Positions 1 to 8,237 of a stretch of 50,954 nucleotides of DNA are shown here, piece by piece; position 1 is the first letter of the stretch, and each line of letters begins with the position of its first letter. The notes beneath the pieces were generated by a model that had not been told where the DNA came from, ran no database searches, and saw only the letters and a list, made by a program, of their open reading frames with translations. Origin of the DNA: Bacteroidota bacterium (lineage in GTDB: Bacteria; Bacteroidota; Bacteroidia; Bacteroidales; GCA-2748055); assembly GCA_024640885.1 (NCBI GenBank), contig JAHEEC010000012.1:1-50954 (forward strand), read 5' to 3'. Made by a program: the position numbers and the translations under genes.

Positions 1-1
1 C

Positions 2-160
2 GAGGGAGGCATTGAGCTGGAATTCAACCTGGTAAGATTCTTCAGGCTGGCAATCTACTCCAGCTACCGCTACACCACCGACATTATCATGGATAATGCT
101 GCGGTGGATGCGCTGCGGGGCTGGAACTACGGGATGACCTTTAAGTTCGGAAGTTTCTAG
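2..160 (+). CDS. C-terminal end of an outer-membrane beta-barrel protein (5' truncated)
   Basis: An open frame runs in from the window edge and ends at TAG 158-160, giving 52 residues. Alternating hydrophobic/polar residues and a closing NYGMTFKFGSF with a terminal Phe are typical of the last strands of a Gram-negative outer-membrane barrel, where the final aromatic residue is part of the BAM recognition signal. The family cannot be named from this fragment. It converges on dsbD with only 8 bp between the stop codons, and no terminator is visible between them. Confidence 0.6.
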   Translation, partial: EGGIELEFNLVRFFRLAIYSSYRYTTDIIMDNAAVDALRGWNYGMTFKFGSF

Positions 161-168
161 GAAGCTCC

Positions 169-2277
169 TCAGGATCCGGCCCTGTCACGGCCCTCCCTGA
201 GCCACCCCAGGTAACTCTGCACATCCAGGTCGGTGCCTTTGGGAGGGTTGACCACATTACCCGCTGCATCCATGATCACGTAGAGGGGAATGGTGTTGGT
301 CTGGAAGTGCCGGATCTCGAAGTCCACGTTCTGCTGACCGATGGTCTTCTTCTCCTTGCCATCCACCTCCGAGGTGTACCACTCCGATTCGGGTAGCTTG
401 GTGCGGTCGTCGGTATAGAGGGCCACGATCACAAAATCGTTCCTCAGGGTGCTGAGCACATCCGGATTGGACCAGACTGCGGCCTCCATCTTTTTGCAGT
501 TGCTGCAGAAGTGTCCCTTGAAATCGATCAGCACCGGTTTCCCGGAAGCCTTTGCACAGGCCAGGCCCTCCTCAAGGTCATAAAATCCTGTGAGTCCGAA
601 GGGCATGTGGAACAGCTCTGCATATTTGACCGGAGTACACTCCTCTGAGTAGGCCAGTGGTCCACCTGTTGCCATGGGAGAACCGCTGTGGACCGCCCGC
701 TGGGTCAGGTCAATCCCACCGGGGGATTTGGGGGGCAGCAGGGGGGCAATGCCCTTCAGCTCGTACCCGAACAATCCCATGAAAAGGTAGACCACGAAAG
801 TAAAGGAGGCCAGGCTCAGCAAGAGCCTGGGAACGCTCACGTGCTTGAGTTCACTGTCGTGGGCAAATTTGATCTTTCCCAGGAAGTAGGCCCCCAGCAT
901 GGAAAATAGGACGATCCATACGGCAAGGTAGAGCTCCCGGGTCAGTATTTTGTTGGATGGATCCAGTGCCAGCAGGAATTTCATGCTGAAGGCCAGGACG
1001 ATGAATCCCAGCACCACTTTCACTGCATTGAGCCAGCCGCCCGATTTGGGCATGCCCTTCAGCCAGGATGGGAAGATTGCAAACAGGGTGAAGGGGATGG
1101 CAAAGGCCAGTGCAAACCCGAACATGCCCAGGATGGGCTTCAGGGCCAGTCCCCCTGCAGCCTCCACGAGCAGTGCCCCCACGATGGGCCCGGTGCAGGA
1201 GAAGGAGACCAGGACGGTGGTAAGGGCCATGAAAAAGGCACCCCCGAACCCGCCCCTGTCTGCGCGGCTGTCCGCCTTGTTCACCCAGCTGGAGGGCAGC
1301 ACAAGCTCAAACATCCCGAAAAAGGAGAAGGAAAAGAGCACGAAGAGGGCAAAGAAGATCAGGTTGGGGATCCAGTGGGTACTGAGTGCATTGGCCGCAT
1401 TGGGACCCACATTGGAGATGCTTACGATGACGCCCAGGGAGGTGTATATGGCCACGATGGAGATCCCGAAGACCAGTCCCCTCAGGAAACCCCTGCCCTT
1501 TTTATCACTTCCCTGCATGAAGAAACTGACGGTCATGGGGATCATGGGAAAAACGCAGGGCGTGAGGAGAGCCAGCAAACCCAATCCGAATGCCAGCCAG
1601 AAAAAGCCCCACAGGGAGCGCTCATCCTCAAGGGCCGGAACACCGGCAATGGAGGTTCCGCCCGAAGGGGCGGTGGTTAACAGGTCAGCCCCGCCGGTCA
1701 CCGTGTCTGAAAGATCCTCGGCCCTGTCCACCAGCCCAAGCAGGGCAGGTGTGGATTCATCCCCCTCAAGTCCTGCTGCATCGGCAGCTGCTTCAGTGGT
1801 CATTGTGCCCACCTTACCACCTGCAGATACTGTAAAAGAGAAAGGTTCATACTTGGGAGGCAGGCAGGTATTGTCATCGCAAACCTGGAATTCGATCTCG
1901 CCGGTGATGGTGACAGGTCCGGTCCCGTGGAGCCTCACCTTCTGCCTCAGCTCAGCCTTCCTGGAGATGGTTCCCACCTCCATCTGGAAACCCTCGTCAA
2001 ACTTCACTTTGGGTTTGGTCACCTCCACTATGCCACCCACCAGGGTGAATGCATCAGATTCGTTGAAAAGGGGTTTGGTGGCGATGGGGCCCCCATCGGG
2101 AAGGTATGCCGAATAGAGGTGCCAGGGGGGATCGATGCTGGCACTGAAGACCAGCTCCACCTCATTCTCACCTGAAGTTGCGTGTGAAAAAATCCATTTG
2201 ACCGGGTCGGCTACCTGGGCATTGCCCTGCAGGACCATCCACAGGAGAAGTCCAAGTATTGAGATAAATCGGTTCAT
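169..2277 (-). CDS. dsbD: Thiol:disulfide interchange protein DsbD (protein-disulfide reductase)
   Basis: This inner-membrane protein carries electrons from cytoplasmic thioredoxin to periplasmic thiols. In its 702 residues one sees a signal peptide (1-20), an N-terminal periplasmic domain with the redox pair in VCDDNTC (C133, C138), and a linker. An eight-helix-type membrane core follows (about 224-510) with C241 in LTPCVFPMIP and C361 in SFSCTGP. A C-terminal thioredoxin domain carries CSNC (C591, C594). All three cysteine pairs of a full three-domain DsbD are present. The ATG at 2275-2277 is followed directly by the signal peptide. The gene lies 141 bp downstream of the RNase E/G gene but has its own promoter-like site. 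Confidence 0.93.
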   Translation of the reverse strand: MNRFISILGLLLWMVLQGNAQVADPVKWIFSHATSGENEVELVFSASIDPPWHLYSAYLPDGGPIATKPLFNESDAFTLVGGIVEVTKPKVKFDEGFQMEVGTISRKAELRQKVRLHGTGPVTITGEIEFQVCDDNTCLPPKYEPFSFTVSAGGKVGTMTTEAAADAAGLEGDESTPALLGLVDRAEDLSDTVTGGADLLTTAPSGGTSIAGVPALEDERSLWGFFWLAFGLGLLALLTPCVFPMIPMTVSFFMQGSDKKGRGFLRGLVFGISIVAIYTSLGVIVSISNVGPNAANALSTHWIPNLIFFALFVLFSFSFFGMFELVLPSSWVNKADSRADRGGFGGAFFMALTTVLVSFSCTGPIVGALLVEAAGGLALKPILGMFGFALAFAIPFTLFAIFPSWLKGMPKSGGWLNAVKVVLGFIVLAFSMKFLLALDPSNKILTRELYLAVWIVLFSMLGAYFLGKIKFAHDSELKHVSVPRLLLSLASFTFVVYLFMGLFGYELKGIAPLLPPKSPGGIDLTQRAVHSGSPMATGGPLAYSEECTPVKYAELFHMPFGLTGFYDLEEGLACAKASGKPVLIDFKGHFCSNCKKMEAAVWSNPDVLSTLRNDFVIVALYTDDRTKLPESEWYTSEVDGKEKKTIGQQNVDFEIRHFQTNTIPLYVIMDAAGNVVNPPKGTDLDVQSYLGWLREGRDRAGS

Positions 2278-2312
2278 GGGAATCTATCTATGTTTATATT
2301 ACAGTGTACATT

Positions 2313-2344
2313 CATCTTCACAGTGCAAAATTACACTGAAGATG
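2313..2344. repeat. Palindrome enclosing the dsbD -7 element
   Basis: Left arm CATCTTC-ac-AGTG (2313-2325) pairs with right arm CACT-GAAGATG (2334-2344): 11 base pairs with a 2-nt bulge. The 8-bp loop (2326-2333) is exactly the minus-strand TAATTTTG. A further CAGTG lies at 2302-2306, closer to the gene. The geometry suggests a dimeric repressor site over the promoter; no regulator is identified. Confidence 0.5.
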
Positions 2345-2355
2345 CAACCCTGCAA
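2326..2355 (-). promoter_or_regulatory. Bacteroidetes-type promoter of dsbD
   Basis: On the minus strand TTG (2353-2355) is followed after 19 bp by TAATTTTG (2326-2333), matching the Bacteroidetes primary-sigma consensus TTTG/TAnnTTTG. The expected transcription start lies about 40 nt before the dsbD ATG. Confidence 0.6.
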
Positions 2356-2418
2356 TGCTAAACAACAGATTGGTCGGAAAGTTCCCGGAGAAATTACAGA
2401 GCGTGCAGCAAAATTTGA

Positions 2419-3978
2419 TCAGCGGCGCTTTCTCTGAAGCTCCTCCCCCTCCTCATTGTAGACGCAGTATTCCAGGAAGTGGAGCGATTCGGCCGGTTGG
2501 ATCTTGATCTTGCAACCCAGCTCTTTTCTCCATTTCCGCTCTTCCGAGCTGAAACCCTTTTTCAGATAGCTGGCGATAAAGGGGTGAAGATCCAGCCGAA
2601 GCTTTGCAAGCTTATGTTCCTCGATCAGTACGGAGAGTTCATGCTTGACCAGTTCCGGGAAGAGGATGGCCGGCTGCACCTTGCCGCTTCCGTTGCAGGT
2701 GGGACAGTTCTCGGCCGTCTCGATATGCATTTCGGGCCTGACCCGCTGACGGGTGATCTGCATCAACCCGAATTTACTCAGGGGCAGGATGTTGTGCTTG
2801 GTCTTATCAGCCGACATGGCCTCTTTCATCCGGTCGTACACCTTCTGCTTGTGCTCATTCCTGTGCATGTCGATGAAGTCCACCACGATGATCCCTCCCA
2901 TGTCGCGGAGCCTTAACTGCCTGGCGATCTCTTCTGCCGCCGAGAGGTTTACCTCCAGTGCATTGGTCTCCTGGTCGCTTCCCGACCTGGAACGGTTCCC
3001 GCTGTTCACGTCAATTACGTGCAGTGCCTCGGTATGTTCGATGATCAGGTAGGCACCCTGCTTGAAAGAGACGGTCTTCCCGAAGGAAGCCTTGATCTGT
3101 TTCACGATGCCCAGCTTATCAAAGATGGATTCCTTTCCGGAGTAAAATTTAACGATCTTCTCTTTTTCCGGGGCCACCTCCCTGATATAATCCTTGATTT
3201 CGCCATACACCGCCTCATCGCTGATATGGATGCCGTCGAATTTCATGTTGAGGTGGTCGCGAACCACGGCCGATTCACGGCTCAACTCGCTGATCACCAG
3301 TTTAGGCAGGTTCTTGGTGGTAAGTTGATCGAAGGCTTTTTCCCATTTTTTAACCAGGGAACGCAGTTCGGTATCCAGTTCAGCCACTTTTTTACCTTCT
3401 GCAACCGTGCGTACGATGATCCCGAAGTTCTGGGGTCTGATGGCCTGGAGCAGGTTCTTCAACCGGTCCTTTTCCTCCTGTGAGGATATTTTGGAAGAGA
3501 CCGATATTTTATCGGCAAAGGGGATCAGGACGATGTTCCTTCCGGGGATGGAAATCTCGGAACTTAGCCTGGGGCCCTTGGTGGAAATGGGTTCCTTTGC
3601 GATCTGCACAAGGATATATTGCCCCTGCTTGAGAACCTCGTTGATCTTACCGTGCTTATTGATGTCGGGAAGACGCTTGAACTTACTAATGGGAATTGGC
3701 CTCCCTTTCCTCGATATGGCCTGCATCAGGTACCTGTTCATGGAACTGAACTGGGGACCCAGGTCAAGGTAATGAAGGAACGCATCCTTCTCATACCCCA
3801 CATCGATGAAAGCAGCATTTAAACCGGGCATGATCTTTTTGATCCTTGCCAGGTAGATGTCTCCTACTGAAAACTGCTGCTTAAGTGATGATTCATTTAA
3901 TTCAACGAGCTTACCATCTTCAAGTAGTGCAATCGAAACCCTCTCATTGGTGGAATTGATTACCAGTTCACTGCTCAC
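2419..3978 (-). CDS. rng: Ribonuclease E/G family endoribonuclease
   Basis: Single-strand-specific endoribonuclease acting in rRNA maturation and mRNA decay. The 519-residue protein has the compact RNase G layout. An S1-like domain (about 36-130, with VGDIYLARIKKIMPGLNAAF) is followed by the catalytic core. The magnesium-binding aspartates are D323 in VIDVNSG and D367 in IVVDFIDM. A zinc-link CPTC (C425, C428) joins subunits, and a short C-terminal part follows. The long scaffold tail of enterobacterial RNase E is absent. It follows the HU/bS22-like unit on the same strand, separated from it by a terminator-like hairpin, and precedes dsbD. Confidence 0.92.
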   Translation of the reverse strand: MSSELVINSTNERVSIALLEDGKLVELNESSLKQQFSVGDIYLARIKKIMPGLNAAFIDVGYEKDAFLHYLDLGPQFSSMNRYLMQAISRKGRPIPISKFKRLPDINKHGKINEVLKQGQYILVQIAKEPISTKGPRLSSEISIPGRNIVLIPFADKISVSSKISSQEEKDRLKNLLQAIRPQNFGIIVRTVAEGKKVAELDTELRSLVKKWEKAFDQLTTKNLPKLVISELSRESAVVRDHLNMKFDGIHISDEAVYGEIKDYIREVAPEKEKIVKFYSGKESIFDKLGIVKQIKASFGKTVSFKQGAYLIIEHTEALHVIDVNSGNRSRSGSDQETNALEVNLSAAEEIARQLRLRDMGGIIVVDFIDMHRNEHKQKVYDRMKEAMSADKTKHNILPLSKFGLMQITRQRVRPEMHIETAENCPTCNGSGKVQPAILFPELVKHELSVLIEEHKLAKLRLDLHPFIASYLKKGFSSEERKWRKELGCKIKIQPAESLHFLEYCVYNEEGEELQRKRR

Positions 3979-4025
3979 TATACGCGCAATTTACGAAGAT
4001 TAAGCTGAATATGTTAAACAGAAAT

Positions 4026-4057
4026 AAACCTAAAGTCCATGGAGGAGCTTTAGGTTT
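4026..4057 (-). terminator. Hairpin terminator after the HU / bS22-like unit
   Basis: Perfect 10-bp arms AAACCTAAAG (4026-4035) and CTTTAGGTTT (4048-4057) enclose a 12-nt loop. Read on the minus strand the stem is followed by TATTTCTGTTT, a broken U-tract. It sits 25 bp after the stop of the small basic gene and before the RNase E/G start. Confidence 0.6.
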
Positions 4058-4082
4058 AGATCGTTAAAGAGAAATCAGATGT

Positions 4083-4175
4083 CTATTTCCTCTTCTTATG
4101 TCTGTTCTTCCTCAAACGCTTCTTGCGTTTGTGGGTAGCCATCTTATGTCTTTTCCTTTTTTTTCCGCTAGGCAT
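4083..4175 (-). CDS. Small basic ribosome-associated protein of the bS22/mS38 (AURKAIP1/COX24) type
   Basis: A 30-residue frame, too short for usual gene finders, begins MPSGKKRKRHKMATHKRKKR and is composed almost entirely of Lys, Arg and His. This sequence type recurs across Bacteroidetes and carries the AURKAIP1/COX24 motif found in mitochondrial mS38 and mycobacterial bS22, which bind the small ribosomal subunit near the decoding centre. It starts 14 bp after the HU gene on the same strand and is followed by a hairpin terminator, so the two probably form a transcription unit. Coding status rests on family recognition; ribosome binding in this organism is inferred. Confidence 0.8.
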   Translation of the reverse strand: MPSGKKRKRHKMATHKRKKRLRKNRHKKRK

Positions 4176-4189
4176 AATAAACTACTCTT

Positions 4190-4474
4190 TTACTTTACAT
4201 TGGTTTTCACCTTGCTGACAAATGTTTTGGCAGGCTTGAAAGCAGGAATTGAATGCTCAGGAATAATGATGGTTGTATTCTTGGAAATGTTACGGGCAGT
4301 CTTCTTGGCCCTCTTCTTCACGATGAAACTTCCAAAACCCCTCAGGTATACGTTTTTGTCGCTACTGAGTGAATCTTTTACTGTCTCCATAAAAGCTTCA
4401 ACTGTTTTCTGAACAGTCACCTTTTCTATTCCCGTGTTTTTGGAAATCTCGTTTACGATATCAGCTTTAGTCAT
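4190..4474 (-). CDS. HU/IHF-family DNA-binding protein
   Basis: A small architectural DNA-binding protein of 94 residues that bends and compacts DNA as a dimer. MTKADIVNEISKNTG is a typical HU N-terminus, followed by LRGFGSF at the dimer core and a basic beta-arm region; IPEHSIPAF stands in place of the usual arm-to-helix motif, and FKPAKTF leads into the last helix. The frame extends 8 codons upstream, but the ATG at 4472-4474 matches the family start. It is divergent from mutY and upstream of the bS22-like gene. Whether it acts as HU or IHF cannot be told from sequence. Confidence 0.9.
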   Translation of the reverse strand: MTKADIVNEISKNTGIEKVTVQKTVEAFMETVKDSLSSDKNVYLRGFGSFIVKKRAKKTARNISKNTTIIIPEHSIPAFKPAKTFVSKVKTNVK

Positions 4475-4529
4475 TTTTAAAAAACCTTTAATTATCAATG
4501 ATTTACATTAGTTCCCTACGATAGATTTG

Positions 4530-4537
4530 CAAATATA
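4530..4537 (-). promoter_or_regulatory. -7 element for the HU gene
   Basis: The minus strand reads TATATTTG, a full TAnnTTTG match, 55 bp before the HU start. No convincing -33 TTG is visible at the expected spacing. The mutY -7 element begins two bases away on the other strand. Confidence 0.45.
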
Positions 4538-4539
4538 AA

Positions 4540-4547
4540 TACTTTTG
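4540..4547 (+). promoter_or_regulatory. -7 element for mutY
   Basis: The plus strand reads TACTTTTG, a full TAnnTTTG match. With the opposite-strand TATATTTG it forms a nearly symmetrical block (4529-4548). The -33 region is weak, since the nearest TTTG lies only 10 bp upstream. Confidence 0.45.
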
Positions 4548-4630
4548 CGTGAATATGAAATTGATTTGGATTAATTTTTATTTTAGTGTGCTAAATATAA
4601 GTGAATTATAAAATATTGGCGGCGAAGGTA

Positions 4631-5662
4631 ATGAAAATTGGCGGAATAATCCGGGAGTGGTATAAAAAAAATCGAAGGGAGCTTCCCTGGCGGTCGACAA
4701 GGGATCCATACCGCATCTGGCTCTCGGAGGTAATCCTGCAACAAACACGTGTGAATCAAGGTCTTAACTACTATATTGAGTTTCTAAATAGCTTCCCGGA
4801 TGTGCATACGCTGGCCCTTGCCGGGGAGGATGAGGTGCTTAAAAAATGGCAGGGCCTGGGTTATTACAGCCGGGCCCGGAACCTGCACCAGGCAGCCAGG
4901 GATGTGGTAGCACATTTTGGAGGTACATTGCCCCGCACCTATGAGGGCCTGCTGACTCTGAAGGGGGTGGGCCGTTATACGGCCGCAGCCATCGCATCCA
5001 TCTGTTTTGGAGAGCCCAGGGCCGTGGTGGATGGCAATGTTTCCAGGGTGATCGCAAGGTTGTTCGGGGTAGAGGAGCCCGTGAATACCGGTGCGGGTGC
5101 AAGAACCATAGAATCCCTGGCCATGGAGTTGCTCGACCGGGACGATCCGGGCAACCACAACCAGGCCATGATGGAATTCGGTGCCCTTCAGTGTGTTCCT
5201 GTTTCGCCGGATTGCGGAAATTGTCCCCTGCTGGATCATTGCGAGGCAGCCGGCAGCCAGAGGGTCGCCCAGCTGCCTGTGAAGATCCCCAGGCGGAGGC
5301 CGGTGGAGCGGTGGATGTATTTTTACATAATAATATATAAGGGGGAGACCATCCTTGTGAAACGGGGCACGGGGGATATATGGAAATCACTTTATCATTT
5401 CCCGGTGGTGGAATCGGATCTTCCCCTGGACCATGAAGGGCTTGAAGAACCCATCATCGTCAACGCAGGGATCCGGAAAATCTCTGATCCAATCCGCCAC
5501 CAGCTTACCCACCGGACCATCATCGCCAGGTTCATCCATGTGGAACCCTTGGAATGGCCCCGGCCCCTTCCCGGGGGATGGATAAAAATTTCCCTGGAAC
5601 AGCTTGACGATTTTCCAGTTCCCCGACTCATTAACCGTTACCTTGATCTAGTTAAAATTTAG
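4631..5662 (+). CDS. mutY: A/G-specific adenine DNA glycosylase MutY
   Basis: Removes adenine mispaired with 8-oxoguanine in base-excision repair. From the ATG at 4631 the protein has 343 residues. It shows WLSEVILQQTRV with the catalytic Glu (E33), a helix-hairpin-helix LTLKGVGRYTAAA (about 109-121), VVDGNVSRV with the catalytic Asp (D134), and the 4Fe-4S ligands spaced C-X6-C-X2-C-X5-C (C188, C195, C198, C204). A Nudix-like C-terminal domain that reads the 8-oxoG strand follows. An in-frame GTG at 4601 would add 10 residues, but the ATG gives the usual spacing to the REWYKKNRRELPWR motif. It heads the mutY-ssb-gldE-gldD order common in Bacteroidetes. Confidence 0.93.
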   Translation: MKIGGIIREWYKKNRRELPWRSTRDPYRIWLSEVILQQTRVNQGLNYYIEFLNSFPDVHTLALAGEDEVLKKWQGLGYYSRARNLHQAARDVVAHFGGTLPRTYEGLLTLKGVGRYTAAAIASICFGEPRAVVDGNVSRVIARLFGVEEPVNTGAGARTIESLAMELLDRDDPGNHNQAMMEFGALQCVPVSPDCGNCPLLDHCEAAGSQRVAQLPVKIPRRRPVERWMYFYIIIYKGETILVKRGTGDIWKSLYHFPVVESDLPLDHEGLEEPIIVNAGIRKISDPIRHQLTHRTIIARFIHVEPLEWPRPLPGGWIKISLEQLDDFPVPRLINRYLDLVKI

Positions 5663-5670
5663 TATCTTTG
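5643..5670 (+). promoter_or_regulatory. Promoter of ssb overlapping the mutY stop
   Basis: TTG (5643-5645), 17 bp, then TATCTTTG (5663-5670). The -7 element begins one base after the mutY stop codon, and the ssb ATG lies 24 bp downstream. This gives ssb its own transcript in addition to read-through from mutY. Confidence 0.55.
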
Positions 5671-5694
5671 GGATGCAAAATTCAATCATGATTT

Positions 5695-6249
5695 ATGTCG
5701 GTAAATAAAGTGATCCTGGTGGGGAATGTGGGAAAAGACCCTGAAACAAGGTATATTGACGAGTCAACCGCCATTACCAAATTCCCCCTTGCCACCAGCG
5801 AAACATACAAAAACAAGAGCGGTGAACGCGTTTCGACCACCGAATGGCACAATGTGGTGCTATGGAGGGGCCTTGCTCAGGTTGCTGAGAAATATGTAAA
5901 GAAGGGCACCCAGATCTACATTGAGGGACGGATCAAAACCCGCTCCTATGATGATGCAGACGGGAACAAGAAGTACATCACCGAGATCGTGGGCGATCAG
6001 ATGCAATTGCTGGGCAGAAAACCCGATGAGGGGTCCGACGCGGGCTACCAGGGCGGGGCAACCAGGGAAGAGCAAGGGGCACAAAGATCCGGTGCGACCG
6101 GCCAGTCACCTGCTGCAACCCGGGGAGATACCGGCGCGTCCGGTGGCCAGGGAGCTTCCCGGGCACCCTCTGCTGACCAGGGTTCTTCTGACCTCCAGGA
6201 CGATCCTTTTGATGCCGGGGACAACGGCCCGGATGATCTGCCCTTCTGA
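5695..6249 (+). CDS. ssb: Single-stranded DNA-binding protein
   Basis: Binds single-stranded DNA during replication, recombination and repair. The 184 residues comprise an OB-fold (about 1-108, opening MSVNKVILVGNVGKDPE and including EWHNVVLW and YIEGRIKTRSY), a Gly/Ser/Ala/Gln-rich linker (about 112-165), and an acidic tip ending DDLPF. That tip is the conserved SSB C-terminus that recruits partner proteins. The length is normal. It sits 32 bp after mutY and 27 bp before gldE. Confidence 0.95.
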   Translation: MSVNKVILVGNVGKDPETRYIDESTAITKFPLATSETYKNKSGERVSTTEWHNVVLWRGLAQVAEKYVKKGTQIYIEGRIKTRSYDDADGNKKYITEIVGDQMQLLGRKPDEGSDAGYQGGATREEQGAQRSGATGQSPAATRGDTGASGGQGASRAPSADQGSSDLQDDPFDAGDNGPDDLPF

Positions 6250-6276
6250 TTCATTCGTTAACCATTAACCCCAGAT

Positions 6277-7590
6277 TTGGAACCGGCGTTATTAACCATT
6301 TTTATTTCGGGTGTGCTGATGCCCATCACCACAGGTGCCGTCATTGGGATCGTTGTGGTGGTGCTTTTGCTCTTCTGTTCAGCCATGATCTCCGGCTCGG
6401 AGGTGGCCTTTTTCAGCATGGGCCCTCAACACATCAATGACCTGAAAGAACAGCCACAGGGCAAGGAGCTCCTTGTGCTCAAACTCCTGGAGAAACCGGA
6501 CAGGCTCCTGGCAAGCATACTCATCTCCAATAACTTTGTCAACGTGGGAATCGTAATCATCGCTTCCTTTGTGACAGATACCCTCTTTAATTTTTCAGAA
6601 TCGCCGATCCTTGGATTTCTGATCCAGGTGCTGGTGATCACCTTCCTCCTGCTGCTGTTTGGTGAGATCATCCCGAAAGTTTATGCCAACAGGTTTGCAA
6701 CCAGTTTTGCAAGGCGGATGGCTTTTCCCCTGACGCTGATTGACAAAGCCTTTCAGCCACTCATCTTTATCCTGGTCCGTTCCACCCGGCTTGTGAACCG
6801 CAGACTGGCAGGGAGGGTAAAGAACATCTCCATGGATGACCTGTCAGAGGCCCTTGACCTGACCACAGATGTGGTGCAAAATGAAAAAGAGATGCTGGAG
6901 GGGATTGTCCGGTTCAGCAACCTGGAGGCCTCCGAGATCATGAAACCCCGGACCGACGTGACCGCCGTGGAGTTGAATACCGATCTGAAATCCCTGACCC
7001 AAATAATCATCGAGTCGGGTTACTCAAGGATCCCGGTGTATGAAGGGACCTTCGACAAGCTGAAAGGCATCCTTTACGTGAAAGACCTGCTTCCGCACCT
7101 GAATCAGAAAGAGAAATTCAACTGGCAGCAACTCATCCGGGAGCCCTTCTTCGTCCCGGAGACTAAAAAGATCAATGACCTGCTGAAGGAGTTCCAGGAG
7201 AAAAAGATCCACGTGGCCATTGTGGTGGATGAGTACGGAGGCACTGAGGGGATCGTCACCATGGAAGATATCCTGGAGGAGGTGGTGGGAGAGATCACGG
7301 ATGAATCGGATGGCGCTGAGACGTTTTACCGGCGCATTGATGCCCTCACCACCATATTTGCCGGGAAAACCCTGCTCAACGACTTTTACAAGATCACCGG
7401 GCTGGCGGACGGATATTTCGATGATGTGAAAGGGGATGCGGAGACAGTGGCCGGGCTTATCCTAGAACTGAAAGGCGGATTTCCCCGCGTGAATGACATC
7501 CTGCCCTGCATGGGGATCGAATTTACCGTAATGGGAATGGATAAAAGGAGGATCAAGGAGGTAAAAGTCTACCTTGCCGATCCACAGTAA
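6277..7590 (+). CDS. gldE: Gliding-motility-associated protein GldE (HlyC/CorC family)
   Basis: A membrane protein of the CNNM/CorC group. An N-terminal DUF21 membrane domain (about 20-180, with MISGSEVAFFSM and LLFGEIIPKVYANRF) is followed by a CBS pair (about 217-340, with SRIPVYEG and VVDEYGGTEGIVTMEDILEE) and a C-terminal CorC_HlyC domain (355-435). In Flavobacterium gldE lies beside gldD, and extra GldE can compensate for GldD defects; the same adjacency here supports the name. The start is TTG at 6277, preferred because MEPALLTIF gives the normal distance to the first helix; an ATG at 6319 would shorten it by 14 residues. Gliding itself cannot be inferred, since non-gliding Bacteroidetes also keep this pair. 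Confidence 0.85.
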   Translation: MEPALLTIFISGVLMPITTGAVIGIVVVVLLLFCSAMISGSEVAFFSMGPQHINDLKEQPQGKELLVLKLLEKPDRLLASILISNNFVNVGIVIIASFVTDTLFNFSESPILGFLIQVLVITFLLLLFGEIIPKVYANRFATSFARRMAFPLTLIDKAFQPLIFILVRSTRLVNRRLAGRVKNISMDDLSEALDLTTDVVQNEKEMLEGIVRFSNLEASEIMKPRTDVTAVELNTDLKSLTQIIIESGYSRIPVYEGTFDKLKGILYVKDLLPHLNQKEKFNWQQLIREPFFVPETKKINDLLKEFQEKKIHVAIVVDEYGGTEGIVTMEDILEEVVGEITDESDGAETFYRRIDALTTIFAGKTLLNDFYKITGLADGYFDDVKGDAETVAGLILELKGGFPRVNDILPCMGIEFTVMGMDKRRIKEVKVYLADPQ

Positions 7591-7604
7591 ACCACATCAC
7601 TGAA

Positions 7605-8180
7605 ATGACCCGCCCCAGGAACATATGGCTGATGATTTGGTTGATCGCGGTGATGGCCTGTGACCGTTCCTACACTCCAAAACCGGCCGGCTATATGCGG
7701 ATCGATTATCCCGAGAAGTCCTACAGGCTTTATGATGCACAGGGCCCGTACCAGTTCGAGATCCCCGAATATGCGGTGGTGCAGGTGGACAGCAGCCGGG
7801 GGAACGATGCCGGATGGCTCAATGTGGTGATCCCCCCCCTGAACGGAACGATCCACCTGAGCTACAAGCCGGTGAACGGTAACCTGGAAGAGTACATAGC
7901 CGACTGCCGGACCCTGGTGTACAAGCACACGGTCAAGGCCGACGGGATCGAGGAATCGCCATTTATACACAGGGAAAAGAACCAATTCGGCATGGTTTAC
8001 GACCTGCAGGGTGATGTGGCTTCTGCGGTCCAGTTCTTTGTCACCGACAGCACCCATCATTTCCTGAGGGGCTCTCTTTACTTTAACACTTCTCCCAACC
8101 GTGATTCGCTCAATCCGGTCATAGAATTTTTGAGGGAGGATATCATTCACATGATCGAAACCACGGCATGGAATTATTAA
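7605..8180 (+). CDS. gldD: Gliding-motility lipoprotein GldD
   Basis: A 191-residue lipoprotein. The N-terminus has a hydrophobic segment ending in a lipobox-like IAVMAC with the lipidated Cys at position 19, followed by a family-typical stretch (YMRIDYPEKSYRLYD, then PYQFEIPEYA). GldD is needed for gliding and for function of the T9SS-linked Gld machinery in Flavobacterium. It starts 14 bp after gldE. The T9SS sorting domain on the carboxypeptidase at 14539-16110 fits a working secretion system. The exact role of GldD is unknown in the family. Confidence 0.85.
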   Translation: MTRPRNIWLMIWLIAVMACDRSYTPKPAGYMRIDYPEKSYRLYDAQGPYQFEIPEYAVVQVDSSRGNDAGWLNVVIPPLNGTIHLSYKPVNGNLEEYIADCRTLVYKHTVKADGIEESPFIHREKNQFGMVYDLQGDVASAVQFFVTDSTHHFLRGSLYFNTSPNRDSLNPVIEFLREDIIHMIETTAWNY

Positions 8181-8202
8181 TCAAATTAGTTTATTAACTT
8201 AG

Positions 8203-8221
8203 TCCCCCCTTAAACGGGGGA
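8203..8221. other. Short G/C hairpin between gldD and the PPTase gene
   Basis: TCCCCC (8203-8208) pairs with GGGGGA (8216-8221) around a 7-nt loop. No U-tract follows, so it is at most a weak terminator, an mRNA-end structure, or a block to read-through. Confidence 0.3.
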
Positions 8222-8237
8222 TTCGAAAAGAGATATC

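Noticed and set aside
950-2116. 388-residue open frame antisense to dsbD
   Set aside because: It is a shadow of a well-supported DsbD with all domains and cysteine pairs; the antisense product is low in motifs and matches no family I know.
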